A program made the translations under genes and the position numbers. A stretch of 64,000 bases of DNA, taken from NCBI RefSeq assembly GCF_019931215.1, contig NZ_JAIOUB010000002.1:620001-684000 (forward strand). The letters run 5' to 3'. This DNA comes from Alcanivorax limicola. GTDB taxonomy: Bacteria; Pseudomonadota; Gammaproteobacteria; Pseudomonadales; Alcanivoracaceae. Shown piece by piece: positions 48,503 through 59,072 of the stretch (positions are counted from its first letter, which is position 1; each line of letters opens with the position of its first letter). A model generated the notes under the pieces. That model saw nothing but the letters and a program-made list of their open reading frames with translations, made no database searches and had not been told where the DNA came from.

Positions 48503-49591
48503 TCATAGCACGGACAGCTGTCGTGGCTCCGCCAGGCTCTCCAGCAACTTTTTTACCGGTGCTGCGAGCCCCAGTCGACCCGGTTGTGCGGGGTCCACCC
48601 AGCAGGTCTCAGGGCCTTCCGCGATGCCTGCGCCATGGGGCCGCACCTGCACGATCACCGGTGTGATATCCAGATGGAAATGGCTGAAGGTATGCCGGAA
48701 TCCCGGTAGCGGCTCCGGCGTGGACGCTTTCAGCCCGTGGCGGGCCAGGCTGCTGTCGATGTCGCCGTCACTTTCCGGGAAGCACCACAGTCCGCCCCAG
48801 ATGCCACTGGGTGGCCGTTGCACCAGCAGTACCCGCTCCTGCGTGTCTCGGGCCAGCAACATCATGGTGCTGCGCACGGGAATGGTCTTCGCCGGTTTGC
48901 GGGTCGGATAGTCGTGCGGGTTGCCGTCGGCGCGTGCCTGGCAGTGTGCTTTCAGGGGGCAACGTTCGCAGGCGGGTTGTCGGCGTGTGCAGACGGTTGC
49001 CCCCAGATCCATCATGACCTGGGTGAAATCCCGCAGCCGTGTGGTCGGCGTCAGCGTTTCGGCGAGGGCCCAGAGTTTCTGTTCCACGGCACGTTCGCCG
49101 GGCCAGCCGGCAATCGCAAAGAAGCGGGTCAGCACCCGCTTCACATTGCCGTCGAGAATCGGGGCGCGCAGATCCAGGCTGATGCTGGCAATGGCGCCGG
49201 CGGTGGAGCGACCGATGCCGGTCAGTGCCGTCAGCGCGTCGATGTCCCGCGGGAAGGCGCCGCCGTGCTCGCGCACAACCGTCTGCGCGGCCTTGTGCAG
49301 ATTGCGTGCCCGGGCGTAATAGCCGAGCCCTGTCCACAGATGCAGTACGTCGTCCACCGGCGCCTCCGCAAGGGACTGTACATCCGGGAAGCGTGCCATG
49401 AAGCGTTCGAAGTAGGGGATCACGGTGGCGACCTGGGTCTGCTGGAGCATGATCTCCGAGACCCAGACGCGGTAGGGCGTGATGTCCTGCTGCCAGGGCA
49501 GGTCCTTGCGGCCGTGCCGGTCATACCAGGCCAGCACGGCACGCCGGAATCGGGCAGCACTGAAGCTGCCCGTTGCCATTGCGTCAGTCAT
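48503..49591 (-). CDS. mutY: Adenine DNA glycosylase MutY
   Basis: A 362-residue MutY that removes adenine mispaired with 8-oxoguanine. The helix-hairpin-helix-GPD glycosylase domain shows catalytic Glu46 ('[10 protein letters not shown]') and Asp147 ('[10 protein letters not shown]'); the [4Fe-4S] cysteines are 201, 208, 211 and 217 (C-x6-C-x2-C-x5-C). The C-terminal Nudix-like domain ('[19 protein letters not shown]') recognises 8-oxoG. The ATG overlaps the asmA stop by one base (TGATG), so asmA-mutY-yggX is one operon. Confidence 0.97.
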   Translation of the reverse strand: MTDAMATGSFSAARFRRAVLAWYDRHGRKDLPWQQDITPYRVWVSEIMLQQTQVATVIPYFERFMARFPDVQSLAEAPVDDVLHLWTGLGYYARARNLHKAAQTVVREHGGAFPRDIDALTALTGIGRSTAGAIASISLDLRAPILDGNVKRVLTRFFAIAGWPGERAVEQKLWALAETLTPTTRLRDFTQVMMDLGATVCTRRQPACERCPLKAHCQARADGNPHDYPTRKPAKTIPVRSTMMLLARDTQERVLLVQRPPSGIWGGLWCFPESDGDIDSSLARHGLKASTPEPLPGFRHTFSHFHLDITPVIVQVRPHGAGIAEGPETCWVDPAQPGRLGLAAPVKKLLESLAEPRQLSVL

Positions 49592-51792
49592 CAGCGGCGC
49601 AAACGGTCCAGCTGTTCCCGGGCCCGGTCGCGTACCTGATCTTCGGCGCGGTCCCGCTCCTCGCGAACGCGCTCTTCAGCGCGCTCCCGTTCGGCGTCAA
49701 TGCGCTCCCGATCAACGCCCAGCTGGTCGCTGGCAAGGCGTGCGACCAGCTCCCGGCCGGCATCGCGAAATGCCTGGCTGCTCGGCAGGCACCAGCGCGC
49801 CGGGCTGCCCGCCAGGTTGCCGGCGCAGCGCAGCGGCCATTCGCGCTCGCTGATACGTGGCTGGCTGCTGATTTCCGGTGCTTTCATGCGCAGGGTCAGA
49901 TCGAAATCGCTGTTGTGAATATTCAGCCAGCCGTTGCCTTTGAGCGAGGCGCCGCGATCCAGCTGCGCGTCCAGTCGCTCCACCGTGGCAATCATGTCCT
50001 TGAGGGTGATGCGGCTGTCCAGGTCGAGGATTTCAGTGTCCTCGCGCAGTTCACGCGGCAGCCTGCCGTCCTCGGCGCCGGGGATGAATCGGGCCAGTGC
50101 CTGATAGTTGCCAAGCATGTCATTGAGGCCTGAAGTCAGCGCGCCATGCAGGTTAACGCCGCGTACGGTGGCATCGGTCAGGCCCAGATCCATGCCGCCT
50201 TTGGCATTCTCGAAGAGGGCTTTCTCGCTGTTGCCGGCGGTGGTGAAGGCGGCTTTCATATCGAACAGGCCCAGTAGCAGATCATCGTCCAGCAGCATCT
50301 GGATGATCGGGCTGACCTGCAAGGTGGTTACCGTGCTGTTGAATGCCATGGTTGGGTTATCGGTGCGGGCATCCAGCTGCGCATCGGCGCTGAAGCTGCC
50401 TTCCAGGGTCTTGCCTTCCGCGCGGGTCAGGCGCAGCAGGCCGTCGGCCGCGCTGACGGTGACCAGGACCTCTTTGGCATCCAGCCCCATGATGGCCAGC
50501 TGACCGATGCTGAGTTTGCCGTCCAGCGCCAGCTCTCGCAGGGCCTCAAGCGGCAGAATCGGCTCTTCTGACAAAGGTGCGGCGGCACTGCTTTCGCTCT
50601 CCGGCACCGGCTCATCCGCAGAAGGGGGCAGGTAGCCATCCAGCGCAATGCGGTCCAGCGCCAGGTCGCACATCATCGCCATGCTGTCCAGGTTGGTAAT
50701 GCCCGCTTTGCCGGTAATGGTGCTGTCGTCCAGCGTGATGGTCATGGGGTCGAGTATGACGCTGTTGGCCGGCCCGGAGAGCGTGCCGGAGAAGCCGATT
50801 CTGCGCAGGGCAGCGCTATCGCTGGTTTCGATGGGCGCTTCGCCGATATTGCGCAGCGCGGTGTTGGCGGCAAAGGGCTCGGTATCCAGCTGGCCCCGCA
50901 GCTGCATGGCGTCGTCATTGAGCCCGGTGATGTGGATTTCGCCCGTAGTGGTGATGCCGGCGGCATTGAGCACCAGCTCGCGGATGCTGATGCGACCCTC
51001 GCCCATGGCGGCTTCCAGGCGCTGATCAACGCGAATCTGGATCGGGCTTGCGGTAATGCCGCCGATGGACGTATCTAGCCGCAACGGGTCCAGCGTGTAG
51101 ACCTCGTTGTCCAGATCGAGCCCGACGACGGTATCGACGTTCAGATCGATGCGGATATCGTCCTGGTCCTGATAGCGCAGCGATGCGGTGACCGGGAATG
51201 GCTGGTCCAGCTGTACGTCCCGGGCGCGGACATTGAGGTGTTCGACAGTAATGTCCGTGCCGTCCACCGTATTACGGTAGCGCAGGCGGCTGTCAGACAG
51301 GCTGATGAGCGGGATTTTTACCGGTATATCCAGCGCCGTTGCGTCCTCGCTGTCCTCCGGTGATGTCACGGTGACATCATCTTCCGGTGCAGTTTCTGTG
51401 GCGGCAATGCGTTCCCAATTGCCGCCATCCTCTGTTTCAATAAGGTTCAGGTCGACGCCGCTGAGGGTGATGGCATCCATTTCCACGCGGCGGAACAGCA
51501 ATGGCCAGATCGCCACGCCGACGCGCGCTTCATCCAGCGCAGCGAATAGCTCTTCGTCGTCGCCGATGCGCGCTTCCGTGCGGCCAATGCTGACGCCAAG
51601 AGAGGGCCAGAAGGTCCAGCCCAGGTCGCCCTGGATATCCAGCGTGATGCCGGCGTGCTCATCGGCGAGGGCGGTGATCTGAGGCTTGAAATCGTTGGGG
51701 TCAATCAGTCGCGTGACAGCAAACACGGCGACGGCGAGCAGAACGAATAAACCGATCAGAACGTACAGGATGATGCGTGCGGCGCGGGCCAT
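49591..51792 (-). CDS. asmA: AsmA family outer-membrane assembly protein
   Basis: A 733-residue inner-membrane-anchored periplasmic protein of the AsmA family, thought to move phospholipids toward the outer membrane. One N-terminal transmembrane helix ('[20 protein letters not shown]') precedes the AsmA head '[41 protein letters not shown]'. The long beta-rich middle ends in the AsmA C-domain. The last 60 residues form a charged Glu/Arg coiled coil ('[20 protein letters not shown]'), more extended than usual. The ATG at 51792 has GGAGAG upstream. Confidence 0.92.
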   Translation of the reverse strand: MARAARIILYVLIGLFVLLAVAVFAVTRLIDPNDFKPQITALADEHAGITLDIQGDLGWTFWPSLGVSIGRTEARIGDDEELFAALDEARVGVAIWPLLFRRVEMDAITLSGVDLNLIETEDGGNWERIAATETAPEDDVTVTSPEDSEDATALDIPVKIPLISLSDSRLRYRNTVDGTDITVEHLNVRARDVQLDQPFPVTASLRYQDQDDIRIDLNVDTVVGLDLDNEVYTLDPLRLDTSIGGITASPIQIRVDQRLEAAMGEGRISIRELVLNAAGITTTGEIHITGLNDDAMQLRGQLDTEPFAANTALRNIGEAPIETSDSAALRRIGFSGTLSGPANSVILDPMTITLDDSTITGKAGITNLDSMAMMCDLALDRIALDGYLPPSADEPVPESESSAAAPLSEEPILPLEALRELALDGKLSIGQLAIMGLDAKEVLVTVSAADGLLRLTRAEGKTLEGSFSADAQLDARTDNPTMAFNSTVTTLQVSPIIQMLLDDDLLLGLFDMKAAFTTAGNSEKALFENAKGGMDLGLTDATVRGVNLHGALTSGLNDMLGNYQALARFIPGAEDGRLPRELREDTEILDLDSRITLKDMIATVERLDAQLDRGASLKGNGWLNIHNSDFDLTLRMKAPEISSQPRISEREWPLRCAGNLAGSPARWCLPSSQAFRDAGRELVARLASDQLGVDRERIDAERERAEERVREERDRAEDQVRDRAREQLDRLRR

Positions 51793-51866
51793 CTGAAGCT
51801 CTCCTTGCGGGAAGGGTTGCACGATTGTCTGGTCTGTCAGCGACCAATGCTATCAGTGATGATCGA

Positions 51867-51905
51867 TTATAGCAGTGTGTTATAGCAGTGTTTTGTAGCA
51901 GCGCG
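51867..51905. repeat. Three tandem 13-bp repeats
   Basis: Units begin at 51867, 51880 and 51893; the first two are near identical (TTATAGCAGTGTG/T) and the third has diverged. They sit between divergent asmA and the 7TMR kinase. Each carries a TATAG core, so they may double as -10-like boxes. Confidence 0.75.
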
Positions 51906-52006
51906 CTGTCGGGCCGATGTGATGTCAGGTGACAAAACAATGCAGTTCCAGCATGCAGCGGGTGTGGGGCCATGCCAGTCAGCCATGAAAGTCAGAGGAA
52001 GTGATC

Positions 52007-53932
52007 TTGCATAAGTTCCTGTTGCGCCTGTGCCTGGCTGTTCTGCTTGTCGGGCCGGGCAGCGCCATGGCCAGCCTGATCGTGCCGACGCCAGATGACA
52101 AGGATCTGTTGCTGGGCCGTCAGGTCGATGTCCTGGTGGACCCGGAGGGCGCCTGGGATATCGACGATGTCAGCACGACCTTTGCCGGGCGTTTCCAGCC
52201 CAGCCAGAGTGCCAACCCCAGTTTCGGCTTCACGCGTTCGGTCATCTGGCTGCGCTTCACGCTGGACCTGGATCAGGTGTCGGGGCGTAACTGGTTTCTG
52301 ATTCAGCGGCATCCGATCGTTGACCACATGCATCTGTACATGCCGGATGGGCAGGGCGGCTTCGATGTCAGCCATATGGGCGATGTGCTGCCGTTCGGGG
52401 AGCGCGTGATGCAAGTGCGGGAGTTTGTTTTTCCGCTGAACATGGATCTGCGCGGGCCGCAGACTTACTACATGAAGGTGCACGGGCTTGGCGCGCTGCA
52501 TATCGAGATGCGCCTGTCTTCTACGCAGGGACTGGTAGAGCGCACTTATCGTGAGCAACTGGCGTTCGGGCTGTTTCTCGGCGGCGTGGTGGCCATGTTG
52601 CTGTACAACCTGCTGCTGTTTTTCACGGTGCGAGACACCTCTTACCTGTATTACCTGCTCTTCATTGTGGGTTTTGCCCTGAGTTTCGTGAACATCAACG
52701 GTCTGGGGCTGCAGTACCTGTGGCCGGAACTGCCGGTCATCAACGAATATTTCCCCTTCCTGATGGGGATTACCATGGCAGCGGTCATCCAGTTCAGTCG
52801 CCGTTTCCTGGGGCTGGATCAGCGCCGGCCGCGGCAGGACCGGGTGCTGCGGTATCTGCTCCACGGCACGGTGCTGCTGACGGTGCTCTCGCTGGTTATT
52901 CCGCCGCCACTGTCCTATTTCATGATCGTGTTCTGGGTACTGTTGATCGTCCCGACATTGACCATTGTCAGTTGGCAGACCTGGCGCGCCGGCTATCAGG
53001 CCGCACGGCTGTACGTGCTGGCATGGTTCTTTTTCCTGGGGGGCTGCGGGGTCTTCGCGCTGATGAATCTGGGGGTGCTGCCCCATCTGGCAGTGACCAA
53101 TTACGCGCCGCATTTCGGCGGGGCCTGGGCAATTATCCTGATGTCTCTGGCGCTGGGGGACCGCATCAAGTTGCTGCAGCGCGAGCGGGATGAGATGGCG
53201 GAGGATGCACGGCTCACACTGGAGAGCCATGTCGCGGAAGTGGAGCGCATGGATCGCGACAAGACGCTGTTTCTGGAATATCTCAGCCATGAGCTGAATA
53301 CGCCGCTGAACTGGCTGGCTGGCGCACGGCTTGTGCACAGCAGTGAGGCACAGACCGATCTGGCCGATGTGGTGGGCATGGTGCAGCACGGCCAGGATCG
53401 TCTGCAGCAGCTGGTTTCCACGTCGTTGCGCTACTTTGATCTGGTCGGGCGCGAGGGCGAGCCGGCGCTGTCGCATTGCCAGCCGATGTGGATGCTGGAT
53501 GACCTGCTCCAGCAGCAGGAGAAGAACTTCAAGGCGCGCAATCTCACCCTGCACAACCGGGTGCCTGCCGATCTGTTGCTGGTGGGGTGTGAGAAAGAGC
53601 TGAAAGAGGTGCTGGGCATGGCACTGGAAAATGCGGCCCACTACAGTGATGCCGACAGTGACATTGTCGCCGACGCCGAGATTGATACGCGCCGGCACCT
53701 GGCCACCATTCGGATCACTGATACGGGGCGTGGCCTGGATGGGTGCGATCTGGAGCGCATCTTCCAGCCTTTCTTCATGATTGGTTCCGGGCATCAGGCC
53801 AACGGCTTCGGGCTGTCGCTGCCCACCGCCAAGCTCATGATGGACCACATGGGCGGGGAAATGTGGGCCGAGAGTGCCGGCCGGGGCGCCGGGCTGACGC
53901 TGTGTGTGCGCCTGCCCATGGCTGTGCTCTGA
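52007..53932 (+). CDS. 7TMR-DISM sensor histidine kinase
   Basis: A 641-residue kinase. After a signal peptide comes the DISM extracellular 7TMR-DISM-N domain (about 30-175, 'VIWLRFTLDLDQ'), seven transmembrane segments (about 180-385), then a dimerisation box with 'LEYLSHELNTPLNWL' (His428) and an ATPase domain ('ENAAHYSDADSD', 'DTGRGLDGCDLERIFQPFF', 'GFGLSLPTAKLMM'). I prefer the TTG at 52007: AGAGGAA lies 6 bases upstream, too close to the GTG at 52001. DISM kinases sense carbohydrates or related ligands; the ligand is unknown. No response regulator is adjacent. Confidence 0.88.
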   Translation: MHKFLLRLCLAVLLVGPGSAMASLIVPTPDDKDLLLGRQVDVLVDPEGAWDIDDVSTTFAGRFQPSQSANPSFGFTRSVIWLRFTLDLDQVSGRNWFLIQRHPIVDHMHLYMPDGQGGFDVSHMGDVLPFGERVMQVREFVFPLNMDLRGPQTYYMKVHGLGALHIEMRLSSTQGLVERTYREQLAFGLFLGGVVAMLLYNLLLFFTVRDTSYLYYLLFIVGFALSFVNINGLGLQYLWPELPVINEYFPFLMGITMAAVIQFSRRFLGLDQRRPRQDRVLRYLLHGTVLLTVLSLVIPPPLSYFMIVFWVLLIVPTLTIVSWQTWRAGYQAARLYVLAWFFFLGGCGVFALMNLGVLPHLAVTNYAPHFGGAWAIILMSLALGDRIKLLQRERDEMAEDARLTLESHVAEVERMDRDKTLFLEYLSHELNTPLNWLAGARLVHSSEAQTDLADVVGMVQHGQDRLQQLVSTSLRYFDLVGREGEPALSHCQPMWMLDDLLQQQEKNFKARNLTLHNRVPADLLLVGCEKELKEVLGMALENAAHYSDADSDIVADAEIDTRRHLATIRITDTGRGLDGCDLERIFQPFFMIGSGHQANGFGLSLPTAKLMMDHMGGEMWAESAGRGAGLTLCVRLPMAVL

Positions 53933-53945
53933 ACTGATCCTGCGG

Positions 53946-54275
53946 CTACAGGCCCGCTTTGCGGGCCAGTCTGGCCAGCTCATCCGGCCAGCCCAGCCCG
54001 GGTAGCCAGGCGCAGGCCTCCCGCAGCAGGGTGCTGCCGACCCCGCGATTGCGACTGGCCGGGTGAACGACCAGGGCAGTGACCATCGGCCCTGTGGGCC
54101 TCTCCTCCACCAGCAACACCGCCAGCGGGCTGCCATTGAAGTGCCCCTCCAGGACCCGCAGCCCCGGTGCGGGCTGTGCCAGGCGCGCGCTGATCTCAGG
54201 GTGGTCTCTCAGCACTCGGCTGAAGTACTCAGGGGAGTCGGGGGAGCACTGATGTTCTCGGGCTATCAAAGGCAT
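53946..54275 (-). CDS. GNAT-fold acetyltransferase (PanZ-like)
   Basis: This encodes 109 residues of a GNAT fold. The acetyl-CoA-binding P-loop '[14 protein letters not shown]' follows strand '[12 protein letters not shown]'. From memory it resembles PanZ/PanM, the acetyl-CoA sensor that triggers maturation of aspartate decarboxylase, but is short and ends soon after the P-loop. No Shine-Dalgarno precedes the ATG at 54275, so the start is uncertain. Its start lies just upstream of the hisB promoter on the opposite strand. Confidence 0.62.
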   Translation of the reverse strand: MPLIAREHQCSPDSPEYFSRVLRDHPEISARLAQPAPGLRVLEGHFNGSPLAVLLVEERPTGPMVTALVVHPASRNRGVGSTLLREACAWLPGLGWPDELARLARKAGL

Positions 54276-54311
54276 TGTCTGGGTTCGCTGGTTCGCTTGC
54301 CGGGGGGGCCG

Positions 54312-54317
54312 TATAAT
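54312..54317 (+). promoter_or_regulatory. hisB promoter, -10 box
   Basis: A perfect TATAAT lies 28 bases upstream of the hisB ATG. A -35 of poor match is at about 54289-54294 (17-base spacer). It probably drives hisBHAF. Confidence 0.65.
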
Positions 54318-54344
54318 ACCCGGCTTGTGCATCGGAGGTCATTC

Positions 54345-54977
54345 ATGAAGCAACGCACCGCCAGTGTGGCGCGTAATACGCTGGAAACCCAGATTCAGGT
54401 CAGTGTGAATCTTGACGGCACCGGGAAAGGTGTCTTCGAGACGGGACTGCCATTCCTTGATCACATGCTTGATCAGGTCGCTCGCCATGGTCTTGTCGAC
54501 CTGGAGGTGCGCGCCAAGGGAGATCTGCATATTGATGCGCACCATACGGTGGAAGACATCGGTATCACGCTGGGGCAGGCGCTGGCAAAGGCCTGGGGCG
54601 GCAAGCAGGGTGTGCGCCGTTATGGCCATGCCTATGTGCCGCTGGACGAAGCGTTGTCACGGGTCGTGGTGGACCTTTCCGGTCGCCCGGGGCTGGAGAT
54701 GAACGTGGATTTCAGCCGCGCCCGCATCGGTGATTTCGACGTGGACCTGTTTTTCGAGTTCTTCCAGGGCGTGGTCAACCACGCCATGATCACCGTGCAT
54801 ATCGACAATCTGCGCGGGCGCAATGCCCACCACCAGGCCGAGACGGTGTTCAAGGCCTTTGGCCGGGCACTGCGTATGGCGGTGGAACCGGACCCGCGCA
54901 TGGCCGACATCACTCCCTCTACCAAGGGCACGCTTACCGAAGACGCCGGCGCCTCCAGCGCTGACGCGAAAGGCTGA
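54345..54977 (+). CDS. hisB: Imidazoleglycerol-phosphate dehydratase
   Basis: A 210-residue monofunctional HisB, the manganese enzyme for the seventh histidine step. The duplicated His motifs '[10 protein letters not shown]' and '[17 protein letters not shown]' supply the metal ligands. The length excludes the bifunctional E. coli form with histidinol phosphatase. GGAGGT stands 5 bases before the ATG. It heads a four-gene operon with hisH 4 bases away and a clear -10 box upstream. Confidence 0.97.
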   Translation: MKQRTASVARNTLETQIQVSVNLDGTGKGVFETGLPFLDHMLDQVARHGLVDLEVRAKGDLHIDAHHTVEDIGITLGQALAKAWGGKQGVRRYGHAYVPLDEALSRVVVDLSGRPGLEMNVDFSRARIGDFDVDLFFEFFQGVVNHAMITVHIDNLRGRNAHHQAETVFKAFGRALRMAVEPDPRMADITPSTKGTLTEDAGASSADAKG

Positions 54978-54981
54978 TTCC

Positions 54982-55629
<648 letters not shown>

Positions 55630-55668
55630 TCTGCGCGCATCACATCGATTTCTTGAGGAAGAGTTCCA

Positions 55669-56424
55669 ATGCTCCTGATTCCCGCCATTGATCTCAAAGA
55701 CGGCAAATGCGTGCGCCTGCGGCAGGGCCGCATGGAAGACGATACGGTGTTTTCCGATGATCCGGTCGCTGTGGCGGCGCACTGGGTCAAGCAGGGCGCC
55801 CGGCGCCTGCATCTGGTGGATCTGAATGGCGCATTTGCCGGCGAGCCGGTGAATGGCGACATCGTCAAGGCGATCGCCAGTGCGTTTCCGGATCTGCCGA
55901 TCCAGATCGGCGGCGGCATTCGCACACCGGAAATTATCGAAGCGTATCTGGCGGCCGGGGTGCAGTGGTTGATCATCGGTACCAAGGCGGTGCGTGAGCC
56001 GCAGTTCGTGGCGGATATGTGCCGTCGCTTCCCCGGCCATATCATTGTCGGCCTGGATGCCAGAGACGGCATGGTGGCGACGGACGGCTGGGCCAATGTC
56101 ACGGATATCGAGGTGACCGGGCTGGCGCGGCAGTTCGAGAATGACGGCGTGTCATCGATTGTTTACACCGATATCAGCCGCGACGGCATGCTGCAGGGCG
56201 TCAACGTGGAAGCCACGGTGCGGCTGGCCGAGGCCATCAACATTCCGGTGATCGCTTCCGGCGGGATCACCAATGTCGATGATGTGCGCGACCTGTGTGC
56301 GGTCGCCGAGCGGGGCATCGAGGGTGCCATCACCGGGCGTGCGATCTACGAGGGCACACTGGATTTTGCCGCCGGCCAGGCGCTGTCGGATGAGCTGTGC
56401 CCGCCGGACGCTGCTCTCTGTTAG
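55669..56424 (+). CDS. hisA: ProFAR isomerase HisA
   Basis: A 251-residue TIM-barrel isomerase of the fourth histidine step. Catalytic Asp8 is in '[13 protein letters not shown]', the second Asp is in '[11 protein letters not shown]', and the phosphate-binding 'GGGIR' and 'SGGI' loops are in the usual strands. GAGGAAGAG precedes the ATG. The spacing to hisF is 32 bases. Confidence 0.97.
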   Translation: MLLIPAIDLKDGKCVRLRQGRMEDDTVFSDDPVAVAAHWVKQGARRLHLVDLNGAFAGEPVNGDIVKAIASAFPDLPIQIGGGIRTPEIIEAYLAAGVQWLIIGTKAVREPQFVADMCRRFPGHIIVGLDARDGMVATDGWANVTDIEVTGLARQFENDGVSSIVYTDISRDGMLQGVNVEATVRLAEAINIPVIASGGITNVDDVRDLCAVAERGIEGAITGRAIYEGTLDFAAGQALSDELCPPDAALC

Positions 56425-56456
56425 AATCTGTCGCTCTTCAGTATTGATGGTGTCTT

Positions 56457-57230
56457 ATGGGTCTCGCGAAACGCATTATCCCCTGCCTGGACGTGGACCA
56501 GGGCCGCGTCGTCAAGGGCGTTCAGTTTGTCGACATCCGTGACGCGGGTGATCCGGTGGAGGTGGCGCGGCGTTACAACGAGGCCGGCGCTGACGAGATC
56601 ACTTTCCTTGATATTACCGCCAGCCATGAGGGCCGGGATACCACCTTGCACACCGTCGAAAAGATGGCCAGCCAGGTTTTCATTCCGCTGACCGTGGGCG
56701 GTGGGGTACGTACGCTGGAGGATATCCGCAATCTGCTCAATGCCGGTGCCGACAAGGTCAGCATCAATTCGGCTGCCGTGCATGATCCCGCTTTCGTCCA
56801 GGCCGCCGCGGATCGCTTTGGTTCCCAGTGCATTGTGGTGGCTATCGACGCCAAGAAGGTCAGCGCGGAGAGCGAATCCAACCGCTGGGAGATCTTCACC
56901 CACGGCGGCCGCAAGGCCACGGGCATTGATGCCATCGGCTGGGCCCGGCGCATGACCGAATACGGGGCGGGCGAGATACTGCTGACCAGTATGGACCGCG
57001 ATGGTACGCGCAATGGATTCGATATCGCCCTGACGCGAGCGATCAGTGAAGCGGTGCCGGTGCCGGTGATTGCCTCCGGTGGCGTCGGCAACCTCCAGCA
57101 TCTGGTCGATGGTGTGCTGCAGGGCGGCGCAGATGCGGTGCTGGCGGCCAGCATTTTCCATTTCGGCGAGTATTCGGTGCGCGAAGCCAAGGAGTACATG
57201 ATCTCCGCAGGCATCGAGATGCGCTTGTAG
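56457..57230 (+). CDS. hisF: Imidazole glycerol phosphate synthase, cyclase subunit
   Basis: A 257-residue TIM-barrel cyclase. Asp12 lies in '[15 protein letters not shown]' and the second catalytic Asp follows in '[15 protein letters not shown]'; phosphate loops are 'GGGVRT' and 'ASGGVG'. It is the last gene of the his operon in the window. A hairpin (57272-57293) and then a repeat tract follow its stop. Confidence 0.97.
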   Translation: MGLAKRIIPCLDVDQGRVVKGVQFVDIRDAGDPVEVARRYNEAGADEITFLDITASHEGRDTTLHTVEKMASQVFIPLTVGGGVRTLEDIRNLLNAGADKVSINSAAVHDPAFVQAAADRFGSQCIVVAIDAKKVSAESESNRWEIFTHGGRKATGIDAIGWARRMTEYGAGEILLTSMDRDGTRNGFDIALTRAISEAVPVPVIASGGVGNLQHLVDGVLQGGADAVLAASIFHFGEYSVREAKEYMISAGIEMRL

Positions 57231-57271
57231 TGTCTGTTAAGGAGTGCCTGTTCAGGCCTGTCTGATTTCCG

Positions 57272-57296
57272 GCCCGGTCGGTCCCGACCGGGCTTT
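57272..57296 (+). terminator. Terminator of hisBHAF
   Basis: A 10-base GC-rich stem (57272-57281 with 57284-57293) followed by a short T-run (TTT). It lies 41 bases past the hisF stop; the T-run is modest. Confidence 0.6.
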
Positions 57297-57303
57297 GCCT
57301 CAC

Positions 57304-57373
57304 CCTGTAGTGGTAATCCTGTAGTTGCAATCCCGTCATTGCATCCCTGCTGTTACATCCCTCGTCTGGCACC
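57304..57373. repeat. Five degenerate 14-bp tandem units
   Basis: Units start at 57304, 57318, 57332, 57346 and 57360. The first two share CCTGTAGT-GGTAAT/TTGCAAT; later ones keep a CC(T/C)G start and diverge. They lie between hisF and the symporter gene; the last abuts the symporter leader. Confidence 0.65.
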
Positions 57374-57432
57374 CCCGGTCCGGCCCGGTTATGCTGCAAG
57401 CGCGCTACGATAATACGATAAAAGGGTGAGTT

Positions 57433-58314
57433 ATGGAGCAAAGTCCACTTTTCGAGATCGGACTTCCGATCGCGCTGTTTCTGATCATGATCGGCATGGG
57501 CCTGACCCTGACTGTTCGTGACTTTCGTGAGGTTGTTGTGGCGCCCAAGGCCACGCTGTTCGGGTGCGTTGCCCAGATCATCCTGTTGCCATTGATCGCT
57601 TTCGTGATCGCGACAGCGCTGGCGTTGCCGCCCGCACTGGCGGTGGGGCTGGTGCTGATTGCGGCTTGCCCGGGGGGCACGACCTCCAATCTGTTTGCCT
57701 TCATCGGTCGTGGTGATGTGGCGCTGTCCATCGTGCTGACGGTCATTGCCAGCCTGTTGACCATCATTTCCCTGCCGCTGTTCGTCAATTGGGCCATGAA
57801 CGTCTATTACGATGACGGTGTCGCCTTGCAGCTGCCTGTGCTGCGCACCGTAATCACCCTGTTCGTCATCATTCTGGTGCCGGTGGGTATCGGCATGCTG
57901 GTGCGGCGCTATCAGCCGGGGCTGGCTGCGCGGGCCGAGCGCATCGTGGCGATCTTCGGTCTGGTGGTGTTGATCGGGGTGATTATTGCCATCCTGGTCA
58001 GCGTTGGCGACCAGGCACTGCGGTTGTTGAATGCGGCGGGTGTGGCTGCAGTGCTGCTGAACATTGCCGGGATCGTGCTGGGTATGGGCGGCGGTTTGCT
58101 GATGGGGCTGTCGCGCCCGCAGGCCTTCACCCTGGCGGTGGAGCTGGGCATCAAGAACGGGACCCTGGGTCTGATGATCGCGCTGAGCCTGATGGATTCG
58201 CCGGAAATGTCCATTCCTGCGGCGGTGTATGGGTTGTTGATGTTCATCTTCGGTTTCTTGCTGCTGGGCTACAGCCGTCTTACTGGCATCGGCCGTCCGG
58301 AAAAAACGGCTTAA
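57433..58314 (+). CDS. Bile acid:sodium symporter (BASS) family transporter
   Basis: A 293-residue inner-membrane carrier with about nine hydrophobic segments. Family motifs 'ACPGGTTSNLFAFIGRGDVALSI' (about residues 75-97, first sodium/substrate crossover) and 'ELGIKNGTLGLMIA' (second crossover) are clear. Substrates in bacteria include pyruvate-like acids and pantoate; bile acids are not implied. GGGTGAG precedes the ATG. It overlaps the 3' end of the convergent deacetylase-like gene by 4 bases. Confidence 0.92.
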   Translation: MEQSPLFEIGLPIALFLIMIGMGLTLTVRDFREVVVAPKATLFGCVAQIILLPLIAFVIATALALPPALAVGLVLIAACPGGTTSNLFAFIGRGDVALSIVLTVIASLLTIISLPLFVNWAMNVYYDDGVALQLPVLRTVITLFVIILVPVGIGMLVRRYQPGLAARAERIVAIFGLVVLIGVIIAILVSVGDQALRLLNAAGVAAVLLNIAGIVLGMGGGLLMGLSRPQAFTLAVELGIKNGTLGLMIALSLMDSPEMSIPAAVYGLLMFIFGFLLLGYSRLTGIGRPEKTA

Positions 58315-59072
58315 GGCGCACCAGGGAGCAACATGGAGACCGGCACCAGTTCGATGCCGGCCTCTTTCAACAGCGGCAAGGCGCGGCGCAGGTATTCGAG
58401 GGTTTCCGGATAGGGGTGCCCGATGGCGATCGCGCTGCCCCGGCGGCGGGCCAGCCGCAGTAATGCATTGAACTGATCGTTGATCGCCAGCAGGTCGCGC
58501 TCGTTATCGAGAAAGATATCGCGGCCCGTGGCAGGTAGCCCGTGGGCCAGGGCGGTCTGTTCCGCCACGGATGTCGGCGAGGTACGGCTGTCGACGAAGA
58601 AGGCCTGGTGGCTGGCCAGCTCATGCATCAGCCAGTGCATGGCCTCCGGGTCGCTGGTGGTGACGCTGCCCATATGGTTGTTGAGACCGGTGGCTTCCGG
58701 AATCAGCGTAAAGGCTTCCCGCACCACGGCCGCAATGTCCTCCGGCGCCATGTCGCTGTGGATGCCACCCGGGTCCAGGGCCAGGCCATTGCCGGCCATG
58801 GGCAGATGAATAATCACCTCGCGCCCCTGTCGGGCGGCTTCCCGCGCCAGGCGTTGGCCGTGTGGCGCCCTGGGAATCACGGCGCAGGTAATGCCCGGGT
58901 CCAGGTTGATGGCTTCCAGCCCGCGGTGTCGATGGTAGCCGATGTCATCAATGATGATAGCGATGCGCACCGGCGCCGCCGCTGCGGCGCCGGTGCAGAG
59001 AAGCAGGGCGAGGAGGGCGCCCGACAGCAGGCGCGTCAGCCTGGTCAGGCACGGCGTGGTGATGTCTCGCAT
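58311..59072 (-). CDS. Divergent polysaccharide deacetylase-like exported protein
   Basis: A 253-residue exported protein with a signal peptide (residues 1-33). The fold is the divergent polysaccharide-deacetylase family (DUF610): 'IAIIIDDIGYHRHRGLEAINL', 'VIIHLPMAG', 'GLNNHMGSVTTSDPEAM' and 'AIAIGHPYPETLEYLRR'. The metal Asp/His are in the first two. In Pseudomonas the family follows ctpA-envC. Its stop overlaps the BASS gene 3' end; its ATG (59070-59072) overlaps the ctpA stop as TGATG, so coupling is expected. Confidence 0.9.
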   Translation of the reverse strand: MRDITTPCLTRLTRLLSGALLALLLCTGAAAAAPVRIAIIIDDIGYHRHRGLEAINLDPGITCAVIPRAPHGQRLAREAARQGREVIIHLPMAGNGLALDPGGIHSDMAPEDIAAVVREAFTLIPEATGLNNHMGSVTTSDPEAMHWLMHELASHQAFFVDSRTSPTSVAEQTALAHGLPATGRDIFLDNERDLLAINDQFNALLRLARRRGSAIAIGHPYPETLEYLRRALPLLKEAGIELVPVSMLLPGAP

